56,791 nt of DNA, taken from Gammaproteobacteria bacterium (GTDB lineage: Bacteria; Pseudomonadota; Gammaproteobacteria; Chromatiales; Chromatiaceae). Positions 1 to 8,127 of this stretch are shown here, piece by piece; positions within the stretch are counted from its first letter, which is position 1; each line of letters begins with the position of its first letter. A program made the position numbers and the translations under genes. The DNA lies in NCBI GenBank assembly GCA_009928645.1, contig SACH01000013.1, forward strand, positions 1 through 56,791, given 5' to 3'. The notes under the pieces are model-generated. The model ran no database searches and was not told the DNA's origin. It worked only from the letters and a program-made list of their open reading frames with translations.

Positions 1-1251
1 CATCTCGTAATCGCCATTGACCGCCGTGGTGCCGTTGACGCCGCTGGTCTTGGTGTAGGGTACCGTGCTGACATAATCGCGATCGACGCCCATGACATAG
101 AGGTAGGAGGCCTCCACCGCGAAGCCGTCACCCAGGTCCTGGGCCACGCCAATGCCAAAGAGGTGACGATCGGTATCGGGCACCCGAGCGCTGAAATAGT
201 CATCGTCCTGTGCCGATTGGTCATAGCTATAACCAACACGCAATTGGGTCTCGGACAGGACCTGCCAGGTGAGGCCAAGCCGGTAGGTGCTGGCGTTGTG
301 CCAATTATTGGTATCCGCAAAGATCAGACCGCCATTTTGCTGGCCGTAGACCTCCAGTTCTTTGAAGCTGCTCCAACCCGTATAGCTCCAATCGAATTCG
401 GCCGCCAGGGCGGGTGAGATTTCATAGCGTAGGCCAAGTTGCAGTCGCCAGGGCAGATCAAAATCGAGTGAGGCGGCCTGCTCAGGCCGCAATAGCCCCA
501 GCGCGACCATCGTGGGGTTGAGGGGGGTGTAATCCCCATCCAGATCGATGGTTGAGGCGGAGTGAAAGCTGGCCCCGAGGGTCCAGGCGTTGAGACGATA
601 CATGGCGCTCAGGTTGAAGCCAAAACCGGTGCCATCGCCGCTGAGCTCCGCCAGGTTGGAGTCCAGTTGGGCCGTCTTGGCCCAGTAGACATCCATCCCC
701 ACCGCCAGGCTCAGGTTGTCGGTGACACGGTAGGCCAGGGTCGGCACAAAATTGAGGATTTCGAGTTTGCTCGCCGTCGGATGATTGCCCGTCGGGAGGG
801 TGACGGGTCCAAGGTTCATTTTCTGGCTCAGTAACGGAAAGGTACCGTAGGACCAGCGGGTCTCGAGGCCGTAAGGAACCTGGAGCCCCAGACCTAGGCG
901 CCATTGGTCCGCGAGCTTGATCGCCGCCTGGAAGGAAGGCAGGAAGGTCCAGTCCGCGCCCTGACTATCGTGCTTACCGCTGGCGCTGGAGACCGAGAAG
1001 CTGGGCCCGATCACGAACCCGCCCAGGGCGACACTGGACCCGTCATGGAATCCCATCGCGGCCGCATTGTAGGGGATGGCACCAAGTTCCTCCGGGTTGG
1101 CCACCAGGGCATTAGTGGTTGCGATGCCCGCGGCGGAGGAACCGGGAAGCGCGAAACCGGAGGCGTAAGCGCCGCCCATGGTAACCAGGATACCCAGGGC
1201 GCCAAGGGTCAGCGCAGGAACTACGGCGCGAGCTACGGTCTTGATCGACAT
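1..1251 (-). CDS. FadL/OMPP1/TodX-family outer membrane protein (3' end cut by window edge)
   Basis: The frame is open from ATG at 1251 to base 1 (417 codons), so the C-terminus lies outside the window. Residues 1-30 form a signal peptide (positive start, then a hydrophobic run ending near GGAYASG). The mature part begins SGFALPGSSAAGIATTNA and contains NPEELGAIPYNAAAMGF, resembling the N-terminal hatch of FadL-type transporters. Alternating amphipathic strands follow, such as LSLAVGMDVYW and TQLRVGYSYDQ, as expected for a beta-barrel. Known members import long-chain fatty acids or hydrophobic compounds across the outer membrane; the substrate here is unknown. A purine-rich GGGGGTG precedes the ATG. 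Family assignment is fairly secure from the overall pattern. Confidence 0.8.
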   Translation of the reverse strand, partial: MSIKTVARAVVPALTLGALGILVTMGGAYASGFALPGSSAAGIATTNALVANPEELGAIPYNAAAMGFHDGSSVALGGFVIGPSFSVSSASGKHDSQGADWTFLPSFQAAIKLADQWRLGLGLQVPYGLETRWSYGTFPLLSQKMNLGPVTLPTGNHPTASKLEILNFVPTLAYRVTDNLSLAVGMDVYWAKTAQLDSNLAELSGDGTGFGFNLSAMYRLNAWTLGASFHSASTIDLDGDYTPLNPTMVALGLLRPEQAASLDFDLPWRLQLGLRYEISPALAAEFDWSYTGWSSFKELEVYGQQNGGLIFADTNNWHNASTYRLGLTWQVLSETQLRVGYSYDQSAQDDDYFSARVPDTDRHLFGIGVAQDLGDGFAVEASYLYVMGVDRDYVSTVPYTKTSGVNGTTAVNGDYEM

Positions 1252-1431
1252 GAAACACCCCCGTTAGAAGCAAAAAAGCGATGCATAACAACCGGAATTG
1301 TTCTTCTGGAATAGGCCGGCACGCCTGCGAAGAAGAGATACCCGCCCCGTATCCATCACGGTTTCGCCGTCCGGTCTGAAATAATCCTAACCGAATCGTA
1401 ACAAAGCGCCGTCAACCCAGTCCCGTCGCAT

Positions 1432-1458
1432 AAAAAAAGCCCGCCGAGGCGGGCTTTT
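1432..1458 (-). terminator. Intrinsic terminator (bidirectional) after the SCP2-like gene
   Basis: A GCCCGCC/GGCGGGC stem (1439-1445 with 1448-1454) is flanked by seven A at 1432-1438 and four T at 1455-1458. Read on the minus strand it is a GC stem followed by seven U, placed about 55 bases after the stop at 1513. Confidence 0.8.
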
Positions 1459-1512
1459 CCGGTTTGGGCGCCACCAGGCCAGAAGCTGGCCTGGACTGGC
1501 GACGGGCTGGGC

Positions 1513-1932
1513 TTAGCCGAGCTCGTCAGCGCCGATCTTCTGCATCAGGCCGAAGCTCTTGACGAAGGGGTTGGCCATGCGCGGGTCCTTCATCATGGCC
1601 TTGTAGTCGCCGACCTTGAACTTTAGCTTGCCGGTGGTGAAGGCCATGCCCATGCCCATCATGCCGATGCCCTTCTCGACCCATTTGAGCCAGTCACCGA
1701 GGTCGGCGCGCATGTCCCAGTTGGCAGGCGGGTCGGTGGGGCTCCAGGCGCCGGCGCGGACGCAGATGCCGTTCTCGACGACGAAGACCCCGCGGGGGTT
1801 GTCCTCGCTCTTGAAGCCGCAATAGATCACGGAGTTGAAGCCGATCTCGGCCAGTTTGTCCTTGACCTCGGGCTCGCCGTTCCAGGCGTCCATGAGTTGC
1901 TTCATCCAGGCGTCGGAAAAGATTGCGGACAT
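1513..1932 (-). CDS. SCP2 sterol-binding-like small protein
   Basis: A 139-residue soluble protein without a signal peptide. The C-terminal half (GKLKFKVGDYKAMMKDPRMANPFVKSFGLM, shown here as separate parts: GKLKFKVGDY and PRMANPFVKSFGLM) resembles the end of SCP2 sterol-carrier domains, which form a hydrophobic lipid-binding cavity. The middle is rich in Met and Gly (GIGMMGMGMAF), probably lining that cavity. It is transcribed alone, with GGAGG before the ATG at 1932 and a strong terminator downstream. Proteins of this type bind lipids or quinone precursors, but no ligand can be inferred here. The SCP2 assignment rests on remembered pattern only. Confidence 0.6.
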   Translation of the reverse strand: MSAIFSDAWMKQLMDAWNGEPEVKDKLAEIGFNSVIYCGFKSEDNPRGVFVVENGICVRAGAWSPTDPPANWDMRADLGDWLKWVEKGIGMMGMGMAFTTGKLKFKVGDYKAMMKDPRMANPFVKSFGLMQKIGADELG

Positions 1933-2058
1933 CGTGATGATCCTCCAGGAGTTGGCTTAGTAAGCCCCGGCCATTGCGACCAAGGCAAGGTTGATCTTCT
2001 GATGCGGCGCCAAGGGGAGGGCGCCACTGGTAAGAATTCTAACAGCTTGGGGGCGCTA

Positions 2059-3585
2059 TCAGGCAAAAACTAGCGAGATGCCGGCGACGGTCAGGCGTTG
2101 GGCCTCCTCCTCCAGTTCCAGTTGGGTCAGGGGGTGATCCTCAAGCCAGCCGGGGGGGAAACGCAGGCTCAAGCGTTCTTCTTTGGCGGTCAGCATAGGA
2201 TAGGGCTTGGCGGTGGGCGAGCGGCTGCGGTGCAGCAAGGCGGCGAGGCGCAGCAGGACGCAGAGGCGGGGGGCGGCGCGACGCCAGGCGGTCGACAGCC
2301 CGGTAAATTCCTGCAACGGGAATTTGCGCCGGTGGCCCAGGACTAGGGCCGCCAGCAGCCCCTGCTCCGGACGGCTGAAGCCCGACAGGTCCGCGTTGGC
2401 CACCAGATAGGCACCGTGTTTCTGGTACTGGCTGTGGGCGACCGCCAGGCCGATCTCGTGGAGGCGGGCGGCCCAGACCAGGAAGGCGGGCATCCGGGGG
2501 TCCATCAGTTCCCAGTCGCGGACCACCTGGCCAAAGAGGACCAGGGCGGTATCGCGAATGCGCCCGGCATGTTCCGCGTCGATGTCAAAGCGTTGGGCGA
2601 GCACGGTCACCGAGCGCTCCTGGACGTCCTGGTGGCGGGTCAGCCCCAGCATCTCGTAGAGCAGGCCCTCCCGCAGGGCCTCGTCCGAGACCTGCATCCG
2701 CTGGATGCCCAGGGCGGTGAAGACCGAGCGTAGGACGCTGACGCCGCCGACGAAGATGGGCCGGCGCTCCTCGGCGAGTCCCTCGAGATTGATATCGGCG
2801 AAGCGGCGGAAGCCGAGCAGGGCCTCCCGCAGGCGGCCCAAGGCGTCCGCCGTGATGCCATCCGTGGACCAGCCCTGGGCCGCGACCACGGTGGCGATGG
2901 CCCGGATGGTGCCGGAACTGCCGACCACGTCGCGCCAGCCGGTCTGGCGGAATTGCTCGCGCACCGGGCGCAGCTCCAGGGCTCCGGCCAGCTCCGCCCG
3001 CTTCATGCGCTCGGCGGTAATGACGCCGTCGGGAAAATGGCGCAGGGAGGCGCTGACGCAACCCATGTGCAGACTTTCGCGCAAGCGCGGGGTAAAGCCC
3101 TCGCCGATAATGATCTCGGTACTGCCGCCGCCGATATCCACTACCAGCCGGCGCTGTTCGCTGGCGGCCAGGCCGTTGGCCACACCGAGGTAGATCAGGC
3201 GTGCCTCCTCCCGCCCGGCGATGATGTCGATGGGATGACCGAGGGCCGCCTCCGCCTGAACCAGGAAGCCGCTGTCCGGGCGCAGTTGGCGCAGGGTGTT
3301 GGTCCCTACGGCGCGCACGCTGCCGGGGGGCATGCCGCGCAGCCGCTGGCCGAAGCGCTCCAGACAGGCCAGGGCCCGGGCCGCCACCTCGGGCGTGAGA
3401 TCCTCGTCCGCGGTCAACCCCTCCGCCAGCCGGACCATCTCTTTCAGCCGGTCGATGACCTGAAAGTCCCCCTCCAGGGGCCGAGCCACGATCATATGGA
3501 AGCTGTTGGAGCCCAGGTCGATGGCGGCCAGGGTCTCTGGCGGGGCGGCGCTGGTCGTCTCGTCAAGCGGGGGGTTGGTGGGCAT
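2059..3585 (-). CDS. ppx: Exopolyphosphatase / guanosine pentaphosphate phosphatase, Ppx/GppA family
   Basis: A 508-residue protein of the Ppx/GppA family, which removes terminal phosphates from polyphosphate or converts pppGpp to ppGpp. The N-terminal ASKHA-type nucleotide-binding fold is clear: LAAIDLGSNSFHMIVAR (phosphate 1), IIAGREEARLIYLGV, and VDIGGGSTEIIIGEG (phosphate 2). An HD-like helical C-terminal domain follows. The length fits the long family members. I chose ATG 3585 over an upstream in-frame start at 3624 because AGGAAG lies 7-8 bases before it. It faces away from the MFS gene, so 3586-3827 is a divergent promoter region. Ppx and GppA cannot be separated from sequence alone. 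Confidence 0.92.
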   Translation of the reverse strand: MPTNPPLDETTSAAPPETLAAIDLGSNSFHMIVARPLEGDFQVIDRLKEMVRLAEGLTADEDLTPEVAARALACLERFGQRLRGMPPGSVRAVGTNTLRQLRPDSGFLVQAEAALGHPIDIIAGREEARLIYLGVANGLAASEQRRLVVDIGGGSTEIIIGEGFTPRLRESLHMGCVSASLRHFPDGVITAERMKRAELAGALELRPVREQFRQTGWRDVVGSSGTIRAIATVVAAQGWSTDGITADALGRLREALLGFRRFADINLEGLAEERRPIFVGGVSVLRSVFTALGIQRMQVSDEALREGLLYEMLGLTRHQDVQERSVTVLAQRFDIDAEHAGRIRDTALVLFGQVVRDWELMDPRMPAFLVWAARLHEIGLAVAHSQYQKHGAYLVANADLSGFSRPEQGLLAALVLGHRRKFPLQEFTGLSTAWRRAAPRLCVLLRLAALLHRSRSPTAKPYPMLTAKEERLSLRFPPGWLEDHPLTQLELEEEAQRLTVAGISLVFA

Positions 3586-3827
3586 GGGTACTTCCTGAAG
3601 CTGAATCGCGGCGGATGGTAACAAAGCCGGGGTCTAGCCAGATTGCGAAATTGTTACCAAGTCGCGAGGATAAGTCGCCTAAACTCCCCCTGGGTTGCCC
3701 GAGGCCGGGTGTCTCCCGTCATGGCTCCCTGCTGCTATGCTTCTCCCACTCACTAAAGCAGCTCCGCTTTCGGTCCCTCCCAAGAAGGCCGAAAAGGGAT
3801 CTGCGATGCGATCAGCCCCGGAGTGCC

Positions 3828-5126
3828 ATGAACCCGATCCCCTTCGATCAAGCCCGCTTCAACCGCCTGCGCTGGACCGTGTTCTGGATCCTGATCGGGT
3901 CCTACATCATGGTCTTCTTCCACCGCGTCGCCCCCGGGGTGGTGGCGGCGGACCTGATGCAGGCCTTTAACACCAGCGGGGCGGCCCTGGGCTCCTTGGC
4001 GGCGACCTACTTCTATATTTATACCGCCCTGCAGATTCCCTCGGGGGTGCTGGCGGATACCCTGGGGCCGCGCATCAGCGTCACCCTGGGGGGACTGGTG
4101 GCGGGGGTCGGCTCCGTGCTGTTCGGCCTGGCGCCGGACTTCGCCACCGCCAGTTGGGGGCGCTTTCTGGTGGGCCTGGGGGTGTCGGTGATCTTCGTCG
4201 GCCTGATGAAGAGCAACGCCCTCTGGTTCCCCGACCGCCAGTACGGGCGGATCAGCGGGCTCACCCTGCTGCTGGGCAACCTGGGCTCGATCCTGGCGGC
4301 GGGACCGCTGGCCCTGCTGCTGGCGGAGGTGTCCTGGCGACAGGTCTTCGTCGGCGCGGGGGTCATCTCCGTCCTCCTCGCCCTGCTGACCCTGATCGGG
4401 GTGCGTAACCGCCCCGAGGATGCCGGCTTTCCCTCCCTGCGGGAGCAGGAGGGTCTGCCGCCCCACCCGCCCCGGGATCAGCACTGGCTGCGGGACCTGC
4501 GGGAGGTCCTGACCAACCGGGCGGTGTGGCCGGGCTTTTGGGTCAACTTTGGCCTCACCGGCTGTTTCTTTGCCTTCGCCGGCCTGTGGGCGATCCCGCT
4601 GATGCGGGACTTGTATGGCCTGGACCGTGCCGACGCCTCCCTGTACGCCACCGTGACCCTGCTGGCCTTTGCCATTGGGGCCTATAAGGTCGGCTGGATC
4701 TCGGATCGCCTCGGCCACCGGCGCCCGGTGATCGTCGTCGGGACCCTGCTCTTCTGTCTGGCCTGGCTGGGGATGATCCTGCTGCCTTGGGGGCCGGGCT
4801 GGAGCGGCCTGCTGATCTTCGCCCTGCTCGGCCTGACGGCCGGCGGCAACGTGGTGGTCTATGCCGCCGCCAAGGAGGTCCTGCCGGCGCGGGTGGCGGG
4901 CATGTCCGTCGCCCTGGTCAACACCGGCCTCTTCCTCGGCGCTGCCATCCTCCAGCCGGCCTTCGGCTGGGTGCTGGATCTGGGCTGGGACGGGACCCTG
5001 CGCGATGGCGTCCGGGTCTACGCGGCCGCCGATTATCAGCATGGCCTCTGGCTCTGCTTTGGTGCCGCACTCCTCGCCCTCCTCGCCACGCCCCTGGTGC
5101 GGGAGACCCATTGCCGGCAGAATTGA
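3828..5126 (+). CDS. Major facilitator superfamily transporter
   Basis: A 432-residue inner-membrane protein with about 12 hydrophobic segments in two halves. The MFS signature between TM2 and TM3 is visible (GVLADTLGPRISVTLGG), and its second-half counterpart is GWISDRLGHRRPVIVVG. The MFHRVAP-like stretch in TM1 and QIPSGVLAD resemble the NNP/sugar-phosphate-type MFS carriers. The substrate cannot be assigned. The ATG at 3828 starts the conserved region; an in-frame extension back to 3615 has no transporter character and is rejected. No partner gene is adjacent. Confidence 0.88.
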   Translation: MNPIPFDQARFNRLRWTVFWILIGSYIMVFFHRVAPGVVAADLMQAFNTSGAALGSLAATYFYIYTALQIPSGVLADTLGPRISVTLGGLVAGVGSVLFGLAPDFATASWGRFLVGLGVSVIFVGLMKSNALWFPDRQYGRISGLTLLLGNLGSILAAGPLALLLAEVSWRQVFVGAGVISVLLALLTLIGVRNRPEDAGFPSLREQEGLPPHPPRDQHWLRDLREVLTNRAVWPGFWVNFGLTGCFFAFAGLWAIPLMRDLYGLDRADASLYATVTLLAFAIGAYKVGWISDRLGHRRPVIVVGTLLFCLAWLGMILLPWGPGWSGLLIFALLGLTAGGNVVVYAAAKEVLPARVAGMSVALVNTGLFLGAAILQPAFGWVLDLGWDGTLRDGVRVYAAADYQHGLWLCFGAALLALLATPLVRETHCRQN

Positions 5127-5378
5127 GGATCAATCTGAAGAGTGACCAGGCACAGGGCCGCCGGAGATTCCTCCGGACGCCAACCTATGAGTCGTCACGA
5201 ACCTCGTGATGAATGATGCCCTTTCGATCCCCCCTGGAGGACCTAGCCAGGGCCTGGCCATCCAAACTCATCCCTCGCCTGCTGATCCTGGTGGTGCTAC
5301 CGGAACGGGAGGAGCCATCGTCCGGCGCAGTGGCCCTTGAGTTCAGCATGCAACCGGCAAGCCGTTCAGGACCAAATC

Positions 5379-5406
5379 CAGGCCCAGGGTCCAGGCCCTG
5401 GGCCTG
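5379..5406. repeat. Perfect 11-bp inverted repeat downstream of the cytochrome remnant
   Basis: CAGGCCCAGGG (5379-5389) pairs with CCCTGGGCCTG (5396-5406) across a 6-base loop. It lies 15 bases past the minus-strand stop at 5422. There is no U-tract on either strand, so it could stabilise an mRNA end more than terminate. The rest of 5127-5421 shows no gene I can support. Confidence 0.5.
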
Positions 5407-5421
5407 CATCAGCCGGAGGTG

Positions 5422-6716
5422 TTAGAGCTTGCTGGCGTCGTGGCAGGCCGCGCCACAGGCATTGGTATAGGGAATGGGCATCGCCTTGCCGGGTTCCACC
5501 CCCTTGACCCCCACGTTGTCCTTGCGCGGCACGTCGTAGAGGTGCGACGTGATGTCATTCATCCAGTAGTTCTTGCCGTCGCGCCCCACCAGGCCCTTGC
5601 CCATGCCGGCGCCGGTCTGCATGGTCTTGGTGTTGTGGCAGCTCGTGCAGGCGATCTTATCCGGGGCCACGGTGCATTTAGTCGTTTCCTTGACGTGCTT
5701 CTTCATGTCCGTTTGCTTCTCGTGGCACTGGTTGCAGGCCTTGGTCGAATCCAGGGCCGCGGTGCGCTGATGGGCAAACTCGGCCTCCCCATGGGGGTCA
5801 TGACAGTCGTAGCAGGCCACCAGGTGGCGGTCATTGCGATATTTCGACGTCTTGATGAAGTCACTGCCTTGCTGGTGATGGGCCTTGGAGTGGATCCCGT
5901 CCGGCCAGAAGTCCTTTTCGGCCGCATCCTCCCGGCTGGTGAACTGGGTGAGGAAGGTGTTGCCGCTGGTACCCGGGGACATCATCCGGTTGGCGACATC
6001 GACCGGCGAGTCGTTACCCAAGTGACCCTGGGGTCGGCTGTGGCACTGCACGCAGATGGTGGAGGCCCGCTCCGAGGCCAACTTACCGGGATTGACGATA
6101 CTGACCGACGCCTCGTCCTCCGCATGCGCGGACCCCGGGCCATGGCAAGTCTCGCAGCCCATGTTGAGCTCGTTGGGAATGCCATCGCCATCGATATCCA
6201 ACTCGCCATTTTTATCGTTCACTGAGCCGGCGATGAATTTGCCCTCGGGTGTTTCCGTCAGGGTAAAGCCCGCGTAGTGACAGGCGGCGCATTCCCGCTC
6301 GAAGGACTTCTTGGCGGGCGGGTCGGTGAGCTTTTTGCTCTCCTCCTTGAAGAGCCAGTCCTGATGCTTGCTGTCGTCGCCGATGACGCGGATACCCAAC
6401 CGGTGTAGGGTCTGGGTGAAGTGCTCCTGCTCCTCGCGGCATTTCAGGCACTTGGTGGTGCCCACGTAGGAGGCATCGGTTGGGGTATTGCCCGACACCT
6501 TGACCGTCACTGCCGTCTTGGTCAGTTCCTTGGTGGACAGGGCCTTGCGCGACTGGTCGCCGCCGGGCAGGTAGTGGGTATCGGCGGGCTCCACGTACTG
6601 GAAGAAATTGCCCTTCGGCACCTTGGGGACCGTGAATTTGCCGCCCGGGCCGCTCTTCGCCTGCAAGTAGCTGTTACGGTGGGCCGCCAGATTGTCCTCC
6701 AAGGGCTCGTCGTTTG
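5422..6716 (-). pseudogene. Multiheme c-type cytochrome, 5'-truncated remnant
   Basis: The frame holds six CxxCH heme sites (CAACH, CETCH, CVQCH, CYDCH, CNQCH, CTSCH) and a final CGAACH (Cx3CH). The expected first site reads CLKCR in the context YVGTTKCLKCREEQ, where the family normally has CxxCH, so heme 1 has lost its histidine ligand through a single base difference. Such proteins are exported to the periplasm, but no signal peptide exists: the only start near the front is a TTG at 6702, and upstream codons run directly into the regulator remnant. Only a truncated gene with no export signal and a damaged site is left, so function is unlikely. The original role (electron carrier or multiheme reductase) is not recoverable. 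Confidence 0.75.
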
Positions 6717-7736
6717 ACGAACGTTGCCGGGCCAGGGGAAGGCCTCCAGCAGGCGGATGGCATTCGGGGTGAAGGGCCCGACGTCCCTGTGGAAACGGGC
6801 CTTGAACAGCTCCAGAAAGTGCAGGGTGAGGGCCAGGATGTCCTCTTGCCGCTCGCGCAGCGGCGCGATGCGCAGGGCCACCACATTGATGCGGTAGAAG
6901 AGGTCTTCCCGGAAGCTGTGGTCGCGCACGGCATCCACCAATCGGCGATTGCAGGCGCAGATCAGGCGAAAGTCGCTGTGGCGCAGGGTCGTGCCGCCAA
7001 GCCGCTGGAAGCTGCGCTCCTGGAGGACCCGCAAGAGGCTGGTCTGGAGCTTGGGGCTCATATCGGCCACCTCGTCGAGGAAGAGGGAGCCGCCGTTGGC
7101 CTGCTCCAGATAGCCCGGCGTGGTCTTGGCCGCCCCGGTAAAGGCCCCCTTCTCGTAGCCAAACAGGGTGCTTTCGAGCAGTTGCTCGGACAGGGCGCCG
7201 CAGTTGACCTCGAAGAAGGGCCCCGCGGCTCGCAGACTGCCGGCGTGCAGGATCCGCGCGACCATCTCCTTGCCGCTCTCGCCCTCCAGCAGGACCGAGG
7301 TGTCCAGCGGCGCGACCTGGCGGATCTGCTGCAGCAGCCGCTCGATGGCCGGCGAGCGGCCGATCAGGACCTGACCCTCGGCGCGCCCGTCCAGTATGTG
7401 TCGCAGGCTGTCGATCTCGCGATAGGCACGATCCAGTTCCAGCGCCTTGGCGATGGTCGCCTCCAGGGATTCGAGGTCCTCGAAGGGCTTGGTCAGGTAA
7501 TCGAAGAGGCCCGCGCGCACCGCCCGCACCGCATCGCGCACATCGGCATAGCCGGTGATCAGGATGGCGACCTGGTGCGGTCGCTCCCGGCGCATTTCCT
7601 CGACCAGGTCCAGACCGCTACCATCCGGCAGCCGCTGATCCATCAGGATCAGGTGGTAATCGCTGGTGCGAGAGCGTTGTCGGGCACCGGCGGCATCGAC
7701 GGCCACGTCCAGCGCCACGGAGCGGCCACGAAACCC
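6717..7736 (-). pseudogene. NtrC-type sigma-54 response regulator, truncated at both ends
   Basis: Reading on the minus strand, the first residues correspond to the middle of a receiver domain (YHLILMDQRLPDGSG with the phospho-acceptor Asp, then LITGYAD and LTKPF). An in-frame TAG at 7739-7737 leaves no room for the first strand and acidic pocket. The AAA+ domain follows, with FGYEKGAFTGA (GAFTGA loop) and LFLDEVADM (Walker B). Walker A reads GESGKE where the family has GESGTGKE, a two-residue loss. Homology stops at AFPWPGNVR, inside the AAA+ domain, and the HTH domain is missing; the next bases belong to the cytochrome frame. Three independent defects make this a pseudogene. Confidence 0.8.
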
Positions 7737-7779
7737 CTACGGGCAACGCTGAAGACCTTACCTGGCCGCTGGATAAAGT

Positions 7780-7854
7780 GATGTCTGAGACTTTACTAGT
7801 CATGCATTATAGATTTATAGTCATTTAAATAATGTAATAATCCATGCTTTAGAT
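7780..7854 (+). promoter_or_regulatory. A+T-rich leader before the XRE regulator and hyf-like operon
   Basis: About 75 bases of strongly A+T-rich DNA sit between the decayed regulator and the next gene, in sharp contrast with the GC-rich surroundings. A near-repeat TTATAGATTTATAG occurs at about 7807-7820. This is the natural place for the operon promoter and for an operator of the adjacent HTH protein, but I cannot assign a convincing -35/-10 pair. Confidence 0.35.
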
Positions 7855-8124
7855 ATGATTTCATCTGCCCAGATTCGGGCTGCCAGGGCACTGCTCGACA
7901 TGGATCAGCGGCGCTTGGCAGAAGCCTCCGGTTTGTCGCTCCCGACTATCCAGCGCATGGAGGCTAGCGAGGGCCAAGTGCGGGGCAACGTCGACTCGCT
8001 GGTCAAATTGGTCGACGCCTTGCAAAAGGCGGGTGTGGAGTTGATCGGTGAGGGGACCGTCAGCCACGGCGGCGGACGTGGTGTCCGGCTGATGGCGTCC
8101 GCGAATTCCGCCAGGAAGCCCTGA
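7855..8124 (+). CDS. XRE-type helix-turn-helix regulator
   Basis: An 89-residue protein with one Cro/C1-type HTH at residues 5-60: IRAARALLDMDQRRLAEAS then GLSLPTIQRMEAS (recognition helix). The tail VDALQKAGVELIGEG is typical of small stand-alone XRE regulators. It ends three bases before the hyfB-like ATG, so it is almost certainly the first gene of the complex's operon and may autoregulate it. There is no obvious Shine-Dalgarno before ATG 7855; the leader is A+T-rich. The effector is unknown. Confidence 0.82.
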   Translation: MISSAQIRAARALLDMDQRRLAEASGLSLPTIQRMEASEGQVRGNVDSLVKLVDALQKAGVELIGEGTVSHGGGRGVRLMASANSARKP

Positions 8125-8127
8125 GCG

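Noticed and set aside
5127..5421. Small ORFs on both strands between the MFS gene and the cytochrome remnant
   Set aside because: No ribosome site, no conserved pattern; only the 5379-5406 hairpin stands out.
6702..6714. TTG start giving a complete cytochrome
   Set aside because: No signal peptide follows it, which a periplasmic multiheme cytochrome needs, and upstream homology to a regulator shows a junction.
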